A stretch of 64,000 nucleotides of DNA from Fibrella forsythiae (GTDB taxonomy: Bacteria > Bacteroidota > Bacteroidia > Cytophagales > Spirosomataceae): NCBI RefSeq assembly GCF_017353175.1, contig NZ_JAFMYW010000003.1:372001-436000 (forward strand), read 5' to 3'. Both the position numbers and the translations under genes were made by a program. The notes under the pieces are model-generated. The model was not told the origin of the DNA. It made no database searches and saw nothing but the letters and a program-made list of their open reading frames with translations. Below are positions 17,394 through 25,548 of this stretch, one piece after another (position 1 is the first letter of the stretch; every line of letters begins with the position of its first letter).

Positions 17394-18305
17394 ATGGCTA
17401 TTCTGGAAACCCGCCACATTACGAAACAATATGCCCAGCACCGGGCGCTCGACGACGTCAGCCTGACTATTCCGAAAGGCAGCATTTTTGGCTTACTTGG
17501 CCCGAACGGTGCCGGTAAAACGTCGCTCATCCGAATCATCAACCAGATCACCGGCCCCGATGCGGGCGAAGTGTTCTTTGAAGGTAAGCCACTTGGTCCC
17601 GAACACGTTCGCCGGATTGGTTACCTGCCCGAAGAGCGGGGCCTGTACAAGAAGATGAAAGTGGGTGAACAACTCCTGTATCTGGCTCAGCTAAAAGGGC
17701 TTACTGAGAAGCAGGCCATGGACAAGCTCAAAATCTGGTTCGAGAAATTCGAGATCAAAACCTGGTGGAGCAAAAACGTGGAAGACCTCTCGAAAGGTAT
17801 GCAGCAGAAAGTTCAGTTTGTGGCCACGGTGCTGCACCAGCCCGACCTGCTCATTCTGGACGAACCGTTTTCCGGCTTCGACCCCATCAACGCCAACCTC
17901 ATCCGCGACGAGATTCTGGAACTGCGCGATAAAGGCACCACCATCATCTTCTCGACCCACCGGATGGAAACCGTTGAGGAACTGTGCGACCATATTGCCT
18001 TGATTCACCGCTCAAAGAAAATCCTCGACGGGCCGAAACTCGCAATAAAAGAGCAATTCAAGACGCACACCTACCGCGTTGAGTACCAGGGTGACCTGAG
18101 CCAGCTACCTACCGCCTTTACCGTGACAGATGCGGGTAAGAGCGAAGACGGTTTCAGCCGGGCCGACATCAAGATTCCGGCCGATGCGGCCGTCAATGAC
18201 CTGATCCGCCTGCTCATCGACCGCGTTCAGGTACGTCTTTTCGGCGAAAACATTCCAAGTATGAACGACATCTTCATTAAAGCCATTGGTAGCGCTGCCT
18301 TATGA
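17394..18305 (+). CDS. ABC transporter ATP-binding protein (NatA-like)
   Basis: The 303-residue ATPase energises the permease encoded immediately downstream. With ATG at 17394 it starts MAILETRHITKQYAQHRALD. Walker A is GLLGPNGAGKTSL, the signature loop reads VEDLSKGMQQKVQF in place of LSGGQ, as in NatA-type ATPases, and Walker B is LLILDEPFSGFDP followed by the switch IIFSTHRM. About 75 residues after the ATPase form a DUF4162-like tail. Its stop overlaps the permease start by four bases (ATGA). The substrate is unknown; NatAB-type systems export Na+ or small molecules. Confidence 0.9.
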   Translation: MAILETRHITKQYAQHRALDDVSLTIPKGSIFGLLGPNGAGKTSLIRIINQITGPDAGEVFFEGKPLGPEHVRRIGYLPEERGLYKKMKVGEQLLYLAQLKGLTEKQAMDKLKIWFEKFEIKTWWSKNVEDLSKGMQQKVQFVATVLHQPDLLILDEPFSGFDPINANLIRDEILELRDKGTTIIFSTHRMETVEELCDHIALIHRSKKILDGPKLAIKEQFKTHTYRVEYQGDLSQLPTAFTVTDAGKSEDGFSRADIKIPADAAVNDLIRLLIDRVQVRLFGENIPSMNDIFIKAIGSAAL

Positions 18306-19630
18306 ACACTATACTTATAATCATCAAACGGGAGTATCTGGTACGTGTCCGGAAAAAGTCGTTTATCGTCATGACCATCCTGGCGCCGCTCATGCTGGCT
18401 GCGTTTTATGGGGCTATCATATGGGCCACCGTCGGGTCAGTGTCGATGAAGAAAGTGGCTGTTATTGATCAGAATGGTCAGTTTGTCAATAAGTTGAAAG
18501 GTGACGAAGAAACGGCGTTCGTGTACGTGAACGATTCGCCCGAGAAAGCCAAAAAGCAGTTGGTTGCCAAAAATTATGATGCATTGGCCATTATTCCGAA
18601 AGATGTCATTGAGCAACCCAGAACGGTACAGATTTTCTCGAATAAGAGTGTAAGCCTTAACCTGCAAAGCAATATTGAATCGGCGATTTCCAAAGAGATT
18701 GAGACGATCAAATTGAGCCGGTCGGGTATTACGCAGCAGGTGATTAAAGAGGCTAAAACGAAGGTGTCGGCCAAAACGATCAACCTGAGCGACGAGGGCG
18801 AAAAAAGCACCAATTCGATCATCACCACGATCATTGGTGGCCTGTGTGGTTTTTTGATTTATCTGTCGGTGTTTATTTACGGAGCGCAGGTGATGCGGGG
18901 GGTGCTGGAAGAAAAAACCAACCGGATCATTGAGGTCATTATCTCTTCGGTCAAGCCGTTTCAGCTCATGATGGGCAAAATCGTTGGTGTGGGGTTAGTA
19001 GGTCTTACTCAGTTCACGCTCTGGATTTTACTGACAATCGGCGTAGTGTCGGCTGGCTCGGCCATTTTTGGCGCTAACTATGCCAAAACTGCCGCCAATA
19101 CCCGGTCTATGCAGATGAGTACCGTACCGGGGCAGAGCGATGTTCAGAAGAAGATGGAGGATTCGAAAAATCCGGTCGCTGAAATGACCGCCGCCATCAA
19201 AACCCTGAACGTACCCCTCATTGCGGGTTGCTTTCTGTTCTTCTTCCTGGGTGGTTACTTACTCTACAGTTCACTTTTCGGAGCCATAGGGGCCGCAGTT
19301 GACAGCGAAACGGAAACGCAGCAATTTATGCTGCCTATCACTATTCCCATTATCGCTTCCATTGCCCTATCGCAACTGATTATCCGTGACCCCGACGGGA
19401 CGCTGGCGTTCTGGATGTCGATGGTGCCGCTAACGTCCCCGATTATTATGATGATTCGTATTCCGTTTGGGGTACCGGCCTGGCAAATTGCGCTGAGTAT
19501 GGGTCTGTTGATCGCCGGTTTTATGGGCACCACCTGGCTGGCCGCCCGTATTTATCGCGTGGGTATTCTGATGTACGGCAAGAAGCCAACGTACCGGGAG
19601 TTATCGAAATGGATTTTTTATAAAGCATAA
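18302..19630 (+). CDS. ABC-2 type permease (NatB-like)
   Basis: The 442-residue membrane protein has an N-terminal helix (SFIVMTILAPLMLAAFYGAI), a large extracytoplasmic loop of about 130 residues, then five or so membrane segments, including GGLCGFLIYLSVFIYGAQVM and VPLIAGCFLFFFLGGYLLYS. Between them lies VLEEKTNRIIEVIISSVKPF, characteristic of the NatB/ABC-2 group. It is translationally coupled to the ATPase gene upstream. It ends just before a polypurine inverted repeat. Confidence 0.9.
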   Translation: MNTILIIIKREYLVRVRKKSFIVMTILAPLMLAAFYGAIIWATVGSVSMKKVAVIDQNGQFVNKLKGDEETAFVYVNDSPEKAKKQLVAKNYDALAIIPKDVIEQPRTVQIFSNKSVSLNLQSNIESAISKEIETIKLSRSGITQQVIKEAKTKVSAKTINLSDEGEKSTNSIITTIIGGLCGFLIYLSVFIYGAQVMRGVLEEKTNRIIEVIISSVKPFQLMMGKIVGVGLVGLTQFTLWILLTIGVVSAGSAIFGANYAKTAANTRSMQMSTVPGQSDVQKKMEDSKNPVAEMTAAIKTLNVPLIAGCFLFFFLGGYLLYSSLFGAIGAAVDSETETQQFMLPITIPIIASIALSQLIIRDPDGTLAFWMSMVPLTSPIIMMIRIPFGVPAWQIALSMGLLIAGFMGTTWLAARIYRVGILMYGKKPTYRELSKWIFYKA

Positions 19631-19633
19631 AAC

Positions 19634-19742
19634 AGGAGGAAAGGAGGAAGGGGAGGAAGGAGGAAAGGGAGCTTCGCTAGTGGCATAAACTTGCATCAAG
19701 CGGAGCTCCCTTTCCTCCTTCCTCCCCTTCCTCCTTTCCTCC
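19634..19742. repeat. Perfect polypurine/polypyrimidine inverted repeat
   Basis: About 40 bases made of aggaggaaaggaggaagggg-type units (19634-19673) face their complement at 19704-19742, with a loop of 30 bases. Pairing is essentially perfect. It sits between the ABC permease and the pterin dehydratase gene and is related to the imperfect copy at 6957-7089. Confidence 0.9.
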
Positions 19743-19752
19743 CCCCATTATT

Positions 19753-19980
19753 ATGTGGCAGGAAACAGACAATAAGCTCGTTCGGCACTTTACCTTTGCC
19801 GACTTCACGGAGGCGTTTGCCTTTATGACCCGCGTGGCGCTGATCGCCGAGAAAATGGATCATCACCCGTTCTGGACCAACGTCTACAACAAGGTGACCA
19901 TCGAACTGACGACCCACGACGCGGGCAATACCGTGACCGAAAAAGACCGCACGCTGGCGGCAGCGATAGATAAACTTTAG
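19753..19980 (+). CDS. Pterin-4a-carbinolamine dehydratase
   Basis: The 75-residue enzyme dehydrates 4a-hydroxytetrahydrobiopterin, recycling the cofactor of aromatic amino-acid hydroxylases. The family motif is intact: [20 protein letters not shown] with the conserved His-His-Pro, then [13 protein letters not shown] with the late His and Asp. The length is slightly short for the family (about 95), lacking part of the N-terminal strand. The gene lies between two inverted repeats. Confidence 0.9.
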   Translation: MWQETDNKLVRHFTFADFTEAFAFMTRVALIAEKMDHHPFWTNVYNKVTIELTTHDAGNTVTEKDRTLAAAIDKL

Positions 19981-20062
19981 TCGGTAGTCAATAGTCGATA
20001 GTCGCGCTGCTAAACCACCATTTTGAAGTTTAGCAGCGCGACTATCGACTATTGACTACCGA
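19981..20062. repeat. Perfect 35-base inverted repeat before rsmI
   Basis: tcggtagtcaatagtcgata and following bases (19981-20015) pair without mismatch with 20028-20062; the loop is 12 bases. The arms contain the tandem words agtcaatagtcgatagtc. The left arm begins within one base of the stop of the pterin dehydratase gene. Confidence 0.92.
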
Positions 20063-20072
20063 CTCACTACCC

Positions 20073-20834
20073 ATGAAACTTTACCTCGTACCAACCCCCA
20101 TCGGGAACCTCGACGATATTACGCTGCGGGCGGTGAAGGTGCTGCAGAGCGTTGATGGCATTCTGGCTGAAGACACCCGCACGTCGGGGTTTTTGCTGAA
20201 GCACCTGAACATCAGCAAGCCGCTCCACAGTTACCATATCTTCAACGAACACGGGACGATTCAGAAAGTCATTGCGCAGTTGAAGGCGGGGAAAACGCTG
20301 GCGCTGGTATCTGATGCTGGTACGCCCGCCGTATCTGACCCCGGTTTCATGCTGGTACGGGCGTGCATTGAAGCCGATATTCCGGTAGAGTGTTTGCCCG
20401 GTGCCACGGCGTTCGTACCGGCGCTGGTCAATTCGGGACTACCAACAGACCGGTTTACCTTCGAAGGCTTTTTGCCCCACAAAAAAGGGAAGCAAACGCG
20501 CATACAGGCGCTGGCCGACGAAACCCGGACGATGATCTTCTATGAATCGCCGCACCGGTTGCTGAAAACGCTGGAGCAACTGGCCGATGTATTTGGTGCT
20601 GACCGTCCCGCCAGTGTGTCGCGTGAGCTGACCAAGCTGTTTGAAGAAACGGTGCGGGGTACGTTGACCGAGATTCAGGCGTATTTTGCGGCGAAACCCA
20701 TCAAAGGCGAAATCGTGTTGTGCGTGGGAGGGAAACCGGAACCAGTCGAACAGAAACGCAACAAAAAAGGCGATGACTATTACAAACAACGGGCAACCGG
20801 CGACGAAGACGAAACAGATGACGATGATGAATAG
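20073..20834 (+). CDS. rsmI: 16S rRNA (cytidine1402-2'-O)-methyltransferase
   Basis: RsmI methylates the ribose of C1402 in the decoding centre using S-adenosylmethionine. The ATG at 20073 gives the usual start MKLYLVPTPIGNLDDITLRA and a product of 253 residues; the further upstream ATG at 20052 lies in the inverted repeat. Key SAM-binding elements are AEDTRTSGFLLKH, LVSDAGTPAVSDPG and PGATAFVPALVNSGLPTDRF. The last 30 residues are an acidic, lysine-rich tail ending EDETDDDDE. The next gene starts inside the last codons. Confidence 0.95.
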   Translation: MKLYLVPTPIGNLDDITLRAVKVLQSVDGILAEDTRTSGFLLKHLNISKPLHSYHIFNEHGTIQKVIAQLKAGKTLALVSDAGTPAVSDPGFMLVRACIEADIPVECLPGATAFVPALVNSGLPTDRFTFEGFLPHKKGKQTRIQALADETRTMIFYESPHRLLKTLEQLADVFGADRPASVSRELTKLFEETVRGTLTEIQAYFAAKPIKGEIVLCVGGKPEPVEQKRNKKGDDYYKQRATGDEDETDDDDE

Positions 20835-22059
20835 CCTTCCCAAACTCAGGTACGTCCTGACGGCCCTGTTCATTATCCATTGTTCATTGTTCATTGGTGC
20901 TTCCGCCCAGCAACTGTCGCCCGCTGCCCGTGTGAGCCTGATCACGTATGGCCCCGGTCAGGAAGATATTTCGTCGGTGTTCGGGCATACCGAAATCCGT
21001 ATCAACGACCCGATGACGGGGATCGATCGTAACTACAGCTACGGTGGGTTCGATTACGCTGCCGACTACTTCGTCATCAAGTTCCTGCGGGGTACGTTGC
21101 CGTATCATATCTCGTCGCACAACCTGTTTCAGGTTGCCTATTACTACCAGCAGTATAACCGGAGCATTCGCGAGCAGGTGCTGAACATGTCGGGGCCGCA
21201 GAAACAGCGGCTGTATCAGGCGCTGGAAACGAATTTGCTACCACAGAATCGCGAGTACAGCTACCGATTCTACTACGATAATTGCTCGACACGTCCCCGC
21301 GATATGATCACGACGGCCATGGGCGACAGCCTGATCTGGTCGCCTCAGGTGAAACAGCCCACCAAGTCGTATCGTGACTGGATGAACGATTACCTGGGTG
21401 CTAAACCCTGGGAGCGGTTGGGCATGAACCTGGCCATTGGCCGGCCGGCTGATAAAGTAACGACCGGCTGGGAAGCCATGTACCTGCCCAACAACGTGTT
21501 CGATCAGCTTACCAAAGCGCAGGTACGTGCCCCGAACGGGCAGCTGACGCCGCTGGTCACCCAGGAGCAAACGATTTTTGCCGGGCAGCAACTGTTCAAA
21601 AGCACCCTGCCAATTGTGGCTTATCCCGATTTCGTGTTTTTGGTGCTGCTCGTGATCGTGGCCTTCCTGACGTGGCGGCACTGGAACGCTGGTGCCCGCT
21701 CGGGCATGTGGCTCGACCGGTTGCTGTTTGGCTTTGCAGGGGCGTGGGGCTGGTTTCTGTTTCTGCTCTGGTTTGCCACCGACCACGGCGTCACGACCTG
21801 GAACCCTACATTGCTCTGGCTGATGCCACTGCACCTCCCGGGCGTTTTCTGGGCCACTTCGCCCAAACGGCATCCATTTGAGCGGAATACGTATTTCCGT
21901 ATCACGGCGCTGCTGCTGATCATCTCGTTCTTCGTCCTGAACGCCCCCGGCTTTGCCGATACGCTCTTCGTGGGTACGTTGCTGGTGCGGGCGCTCTTTC
22001 GCTCGTGGGTAAAAACCGAACGGGCCAATTTGACTACAGATTTAATAACTCAGAGTTAA
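20827..22059 (+). CDS. DUF4105 family membrane-anchored protein
   Basis: The start at 20827 (or 20824) overlaps the end of rsmI and gives a 410-residue protein. It has a signal peptide ending ASAQ, then QLSPAARVSLITYGPGQEDI and SVFGHTEIRI, typical of DUF4105, a domain proposed to be a papain-like or lipase-like enzyme on the basis of conserved His and Cys. YDNCSTRPRDMI near residue 157 holds the conserved Cys. Near the C terminus are about five membrane segments (FVFLVLLVIVAFLTW onward). The signal peptide is encoded by tandem heptamers. The precise function is unknown. Confidence 0.82.
   Translation: MNSLPKLRYVLTALFIIHCSLFIGASAQQLSPAARVSLITYGPGQEDISSVFGHTEIRINDPMTGIDRNYSYGGFDYAADYFVIKFLRGTLPYHISSHNLFQVAYYYQQYNRSIREQVLNMSGPQKQRLYQALETNLLPQNREYSYRFYYDNCSTRPRDMITTAMGDSLIWSPQVKQPTKSYRDWMNDYLGAKPWERLGMNLAIGRPADKVTTGWEAMYLPNNVFDQLTKAQVRAPNGQLTPLVTQEQTIFAGQQLFKSTLPIVAYPDFVFLVLLVIVAFLTWRHWNAGARSGMWLDRLLFGFAGAWGWFLFLLWFATDHGVTTWNPTLLWLMPLHLPGVFWATSPKRHPFERNTYFRITALLLIISFFVLNAPGFADTLFVGTLLVRALFRSWVKTERANLTTDLITQS
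20869..20896 (+). repeat. Four tandem heptamers in a signal-peptide coding region
   Basis: The units TTCATTA, TCCATTG, TTCATTG, TTCATTG follow each other without gaps and encode FIIHCSLFI, the hydrophobic core of the DUF4105 signal peptide. Confidence 0.85.
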
Positions 22060-22066
22060 TTTTTCC

Positions 22067-22128
22067 GGACAGAATTCACAGGATTCTCCCTGCTTTTGAC
22101 GGAGAGGAAAATCCTGTGAATCCTGTCA
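22067..22128. repeat. Inverted repeat between DUF4105 and inositol phosphatase genes
   Basis: ggacagaattcacaggatt (22067-22085) pairs with aatcctgtgaatcctgtc (22110-22127) with one mismatch; ctcc/ggag pairs further inside. It lies 8 bases after the DUF4105 stop. Confidence 0.8.
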
Positions 22129-22147
22129 GAATACTAACCGCTGCATA

Positions 22148-22960
22148 ATGACTTTCCCTCAAAATTTTCGCGCTGACCTCAACGCCATTGCGCGCGAAGC
22201 AGGTACGTTCCTGCTGGCCGAACGCCAGAAATTCAGCCTCGATGCCATCGAATACAAAGGACTGAACGACCTGGTGTCGTACGTCGATAAAGAGTGCGAG
22301 AAGATGCTGGTGCCGAGGCTACACGCGTTGCTGCCTGAGGCCGGTTTTATCACCGAAGAGGGCACCACCGACCAGGCTGACAAATCGGGCCTGAACTGGA
22401 TCATCGACCCGCTCGACGGAACGACTAACTTCATTCATAACCTGCCGATTTTCGCCGTGAGCATTGGCCTGGCGCAGGGTAACCGACCCATTGCCGGTGT
22501 GGTGTATGATCCCAACCGAGATGAATGCTTTTCGGCGGCTGAGGGACAGGGAGCCTGGCTTAGCGTTGGTGGTGGCGACGAGCAACCCATGCGCGTGTCA
22601 GGCGCACAAAAGCTGGCCGATGGGCTGATTGCGACGGGTTTTCCGTATTACCGCTTTGAGCAGATGCAGCCGTATCTGCACATTCTGGAGCAACTGATGC
22701 AACGTACCCACGGCCTGCGCCGAATGGGCTCGGCCGCTATTGATCTCGCCTACGTAGCCGCTGGCCGCTTCGAAGCCTTTTTTGAGTACAACCTCAAATC
22801 ATGGGATATGGCGGCGGGCATGTGCCTCGTGCGCGAAGCAGGTGGCATCGTCACTGATTTCGAGGGCGGCGATACAACCCTGTTCGGCGGCGACGTCGTA
22901 GCCGGTTGCGCCGTTCAGCCCGAGTTGCTGGGTGTTATTGGTGACTATTGGGAGAAATAG
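22148..22960 (+). CDS. Inositol monophosphatase family protein
   Basis: The 270-residue Mg2+-dependent phosphatase shows the family motifs in order: FITEEGT near residue 72 with the metal-binding glutamate, WIIDPLDGTTNFIHNLPIFA near residue 86 and SWDMAAGMCLVREAGG near residue 219 with the second aspartate. Members hydrolyse inositol phosphate or related sugar phosphates, and some act in rRNA processing (SuhB). The exact substrate is not clear. Its stop codon is directly followed by an inverted repeat. Confidence 0.92.
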   Translation: MTFPQNFRADLNAIAREAGTFLLAERQKFSLDAIEYKGLNDLVSYVDKECEKMLVPRLHALLPEAGFITEEGTTDQADKSGLNWIIDPLDGTTNFIHNLPIFAVSIGLAQGNRPIAGVVYDPNRDECFSAAEGQGAWLSVGGGDEQPMRVSGAQKLADGLIATGFPYYRFEQMQPYLHILEQLMQRTHGLRRMGSAAIDLAYVAAGRFEAFFEYNLKSWDMAAGMCLVREAGGIVTDFEGGDTTLFGGDVVAGCAVQPELLGVIGDYWEK

Positions 22961-22961
22961 A

Positions 22962-23116
22962 CGTAGAGCCGCAACATCTTGTCGGTCCGTCGGTGCGGGC
23001 TACTCTGGCGTCAGCAACGTGTATTGGCGTCTTCTATAACGTCAATAGTTTGTACGTGTGTTGCTTACGCGAGATGAGCCCGCACCGGCGGACCGGCAAG
23101 GTATTGCGGCTCTACG
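22962..23116. repeat. Inverted repeat that encodes the tail of the C39 transporter
   Basis: The left arm cgtagagccgcaacatcttg... (22962-23001) pairs with 23077-23116 with about four mismatches; the loop is about 75 bases. On the minus strand the right arm codes for VEPQYLAGPPVRA near the C terminus of the transporter, whose stop (23065) lies just beyond it. The left arm begins one base after the phosphatase stop. Confidence 0.85.
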
Positions 23117-25257
23117 CATACCAACTGTCTACCATCCAACAGGTAGGTTCGGTCAGCTAACTCCGAATGCTGCGCTTTGTGGGTGATGAACAGAATGCCG
23201 ACTTGTGGCTGTAATTGCGTGAGGAGGTCCAGCACGAATTGTTCGGTGTGGCGGTCCATGGCGGCGGTGGGCTCATCGAGCAAAAGCAGTTGTGGCCGTT
23301 GGTACAGGGCGCGGGCCAGTGCAACGAGTTGACGTTGACCGCCCGACAGGTTTACGCCGTCTTCGCCCAGGATGGTCAGGTAGCCTTGCGGAAACTGCTC
23401 GAAATAGGTCGAGAAACCATAATCGCGGCAGAACTGAACGATGGCTTCGGCTTCGTCGGCGGTTTGGCTCAGGCAGATATTATCCAGCAACGTACCTGAG
23501 AACAGCTTGATCTGTTGCGGCACTACGCCCAGCGCCGTTCGCCAGGTAGGTACGTCGATCTGTTGCCAATCGTGTCCGTTGACCAGCAGTTGCCCGTTTT
23601 CGGGGGTGTAGAATCGTTGCAGGACCTGAAGTAACGTGCTTTTGCCGCTGCCACTTTCGCCAAGTAGCGTTACCCATTCACCCCGCCGCAGCTGGAGCGA
23701 TATGTTTTCGAGCAGCAATGCCCGGCCCGGAAACCGGAAATCCAGCCCCTTAATGGACAGCGACTCGAACGCAAACGTCGGGTCAGGTACGTGCTCTGTA
23801 GGCTCTTGTTGCAGGTGGGCGTATTCATACATCCGGTCGAAAGCGACATGGGCTTCCTGCAACTGAATGTTGGTCAACGACAGGCTGACCACCGCCGGAA
23901 TAATGGTGCCGACCAGCGTGAGCACCGCCATCATTTCACCCAGTTGCATGGTTTTCTGTACCACCAGCCACGAAATAGCGCCTAGAATAGCCGTGATCAG
24001 CAGGGCAGCAATGACTTCGGCAGTCAGGTTGAAACGCAGGCCCAACGTACCCAGGGAATAGGCGCGATCCTGATAGTGACCGTAGACGGTTTTGGTAATG
24101 GCCGAAAAAAACGATTCCCGGTTGGCCGTTTTAATCACGTCGATGCCCTGAATGGTATCGACATAATTGCTTTCGGTGCGGGCCGATGCTGCCATCACCT
24201 CGCGCTGCCCGTTGATGATACGCCGATGATATCGCCACACCAACGCGGCAAAGAGGGGGATGCTCAGTAACGTCAGCAAACCCACCGGCACGGCGTAGGT
24301 GAAAATGTAGCCGACTGATATAAGCACCACCAACGCGTTGATAATGACCGCGCCGGTCAGGTGGCTGATCGTGCGCTGAATGCGGCCGGTATCATTCAGC
24401 CGGGCAATGAGTTCGCCCGTCTTGCGGCTATCGAAAAATGACTTGGGCAAACGCAGCAGCGACCCATAAAACTGATTGACGATGCGGTTGTTGAAGTCGC
24501 GGCTTTGGCGATTGAGCAGCAGCCCGCGCAGAAAACCCACCCCGGCCCGCGCCACCAGCAAAACCGCCAGCAGACCAATACCCAGCATTAGCCGTTTGGT
24601 GTCGTGTTTGGGTAGAATTTCATCGACCAGTTTCTGCGAAAAAATAGCCGTCGACAGCCCCAGCACCGCCGTAACGATGCCCAGGCCCGTAGCAATGGAG
24701 AGTAAAGGAATGTCGGCCCGCACCAGGTTGAGCAGCCAGGTACGTTGCTGTTTCTTCTCGTCGGCCTGTTTCACCAGCCGCTCCGTTGGTATCGGGTGCA
24801 ACAACACCAGCGACGTCCATATCGCGGCTAGTTCGTCGGTGGTTTGGTGGTGTACGCCCCGCGCCGGATCGCCGATCAGAAATTGCTGCCGGGCAGCGTC
24901 CCAGCCGTAGCAGACCACGTAATGCTGCAACACATTATCGATCAGGACATGGAGAATGACCGGCACCGACACGTCGGTTTTCAGGTTCTCGATGCTGTCG
25001 GCTTGCATACCGTCGGCGTCGAACCCGATTTGCCGCGCGGCCTGACACAGGCCCAGCAAGGTGGTTCCCTGCGCGTCGGTACCGCTTAGTTCGCGCAGCC
25101 GTTCCAGCCGACTATATCCGCCATAATAGGCCAGGAGCGATGCCAGACAGGCCACCCCACAATCAGACTGCCCCTGCTGCCGGATCAATGTTTTCTCCAG
25201 TATATCGAGGTAAAGACCGGGCAAGGCCGAGTTGCGCGAACGAAAGGGATTTTTCAT
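23065..25257 (-). CDS. Peptidase-containing (C39) ABC transporter for GG-leader peptide export
   Basis: The ATG at 25257 gives a 730-residue protein; the frame upstream runs through a repeat and is not protein-like. Domains: C39 peptidase with Cys33 in QGQSDCGVACLASLLAYYGG, His112 in QHYVVCYGW and Asp130 in IGDPARG; six-helix membrane domain (about residues 165-440); ATPase with GESGSGKSTLLQVL, LSGGQRQLVALARAL and LLLLDEPTAAMD. Such transporters cut after a Gly-Gly leader and export the mature peptide. The substrate is probably the 71-residue precursor 1.8 kb upstream. About 15 C-terminal residues come from an inverted repeat. No HlyD-type partner gene is adjacent. Confidence 0.93.
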   Translation of the reverse strand: MKNPFRSRNSALPGLYLDILEKTLIRQQGQSDCGVACLASLLAYYGGYSRLERLRELSGTDAQGTTLLGLCQAARQIGFDADGMQADSIENLKTDVSVPVILHVLIDNVLQHYVVCYGWDAARQQFLIGDPARGVHHQTTDELAAIWTSLVLLHPIPTERLVKQADEKKQQRTWLLNLVRADIPLLSIATGLGIVTAVLGLSTAIFSQKLVDEILPKHDTKRLMLGIGLLAVLLVARAGVGFLRGLLLNRQSRDFNNRIVNQFYGSLLRLPKSFFDSRKTGELIARLNDTGRIQRTISHLTGAVIINALVVLISVGYIFTYAVPVGLLTLLSIPLFAALVWRYHRRIINGQREVMAASARTESNYVDTIQGIDVIKTANRESFFSAITKTVYGHYQDRAYSLGTLGLRFNLTAEVIAALLITAILGAISWLVVQKTMQLGEMMAVLTLVGTIIPAVVSLSLTNIQLQEAHVAFDRMYEYAHLQQEPTEHVPDPTFAFESLSIKGLDFRFPGRALLLENISLQLRRGEWVTLLGESGSGKSTLLQVLQRFYTPENGQLLVNGHDWQQIDVPTWRTALGVVPQQIKLFSGTLLDNICLSQTADEAEAIVQFCRDYGFSTYFEQFPQGYLTILGEDGVNLSGGQRQLVALARALYQRPQLLLLDEPTAAMDRHTEQFVLDLLTQLQPQVGILFITHKAQHSELADRTYLLDGRQLVCVEPQYLAGPPVRAHLA

Positions 25258-25328
25258 AGCGATGAAGGCGTAAGCCAGGCAATGAACAGCAACAACAAAT
25301 CGACAAGCACAGGAATGATCTGTTCCAT
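25254..25328 (-). CDS. Candidate 24-residue single-helix membrane peptide
   Basis: An ATG at 25328 opens 24 codons starting MEQIIPVLVDLLLLF and ending TPSSL, then a TGA that overlaps the transporter ATG in an ATGA arrangement. The peptide is one hydrophobic helix with an acidic N-terminal side. The overlap suggests translational coupling to the C39 transporter. It could be a small accessory subunit, a leader whose translation sets transporter expression, or the remnant of a longer gene cut by the repeat upstream. Nothing is known to match. Confidence 0.4.
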   Translation of the reverse strand: MEQIIPVLVDLLLLFIAWLTPSSL

Positions 25329-25361
25329 TAGGTGGGGAGTGATGGATTGATATATAGTGGG

Positions 25362-25527
25362 TTAGTGTATTGCTTCGGGTTATAGGCTTCACGCTGTAGG
25401 CCCTTCGACAGGCTCGGCGCCCCCGGCTCAGGGTGACAAGACACATCAGGATGTACATGACGACCTTGAGTAAGATTGTCACCCTGAGCCTGTCGAAGGG
25501 CCTACAGCGCGAAAGCAATACACTAAA
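25362..25527. repeat. Compound inverted repeat inside the peptide-export operon
   Basis: The outer part pairs ttagtgtattgcttcg (from 25362) with cgaaagcaatacactaa (to 25527); the inner part pairs gcccttcgacaggct...gggtgaca with tgtcaccctgagcctgtcga. It lies 21 bases beyond the stop of the thioredoxin-like gene and 33 bases before the 24-residue frame. Both word sets recur elsewhere (50291-50463, 52947-53004). Confidence 0.85.
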
Positions 25528-25548
25528 AGTTAGCGTAGAATGCCCTTC

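Noticed and set aside
22948-23160. Short plus-strand frame over the phosphatase end and the repeat
   Set aside because: It lies across an inverted repeat and antisense to the transporter C terminus, with no protein-like features.
25258-25518. Upstream extension of the C39 transporter frame
   Set aside because: The extension translates the compound repeat and a low-complexity stretch; the conserved protein starts at 25257 with a coupled ATGA start.
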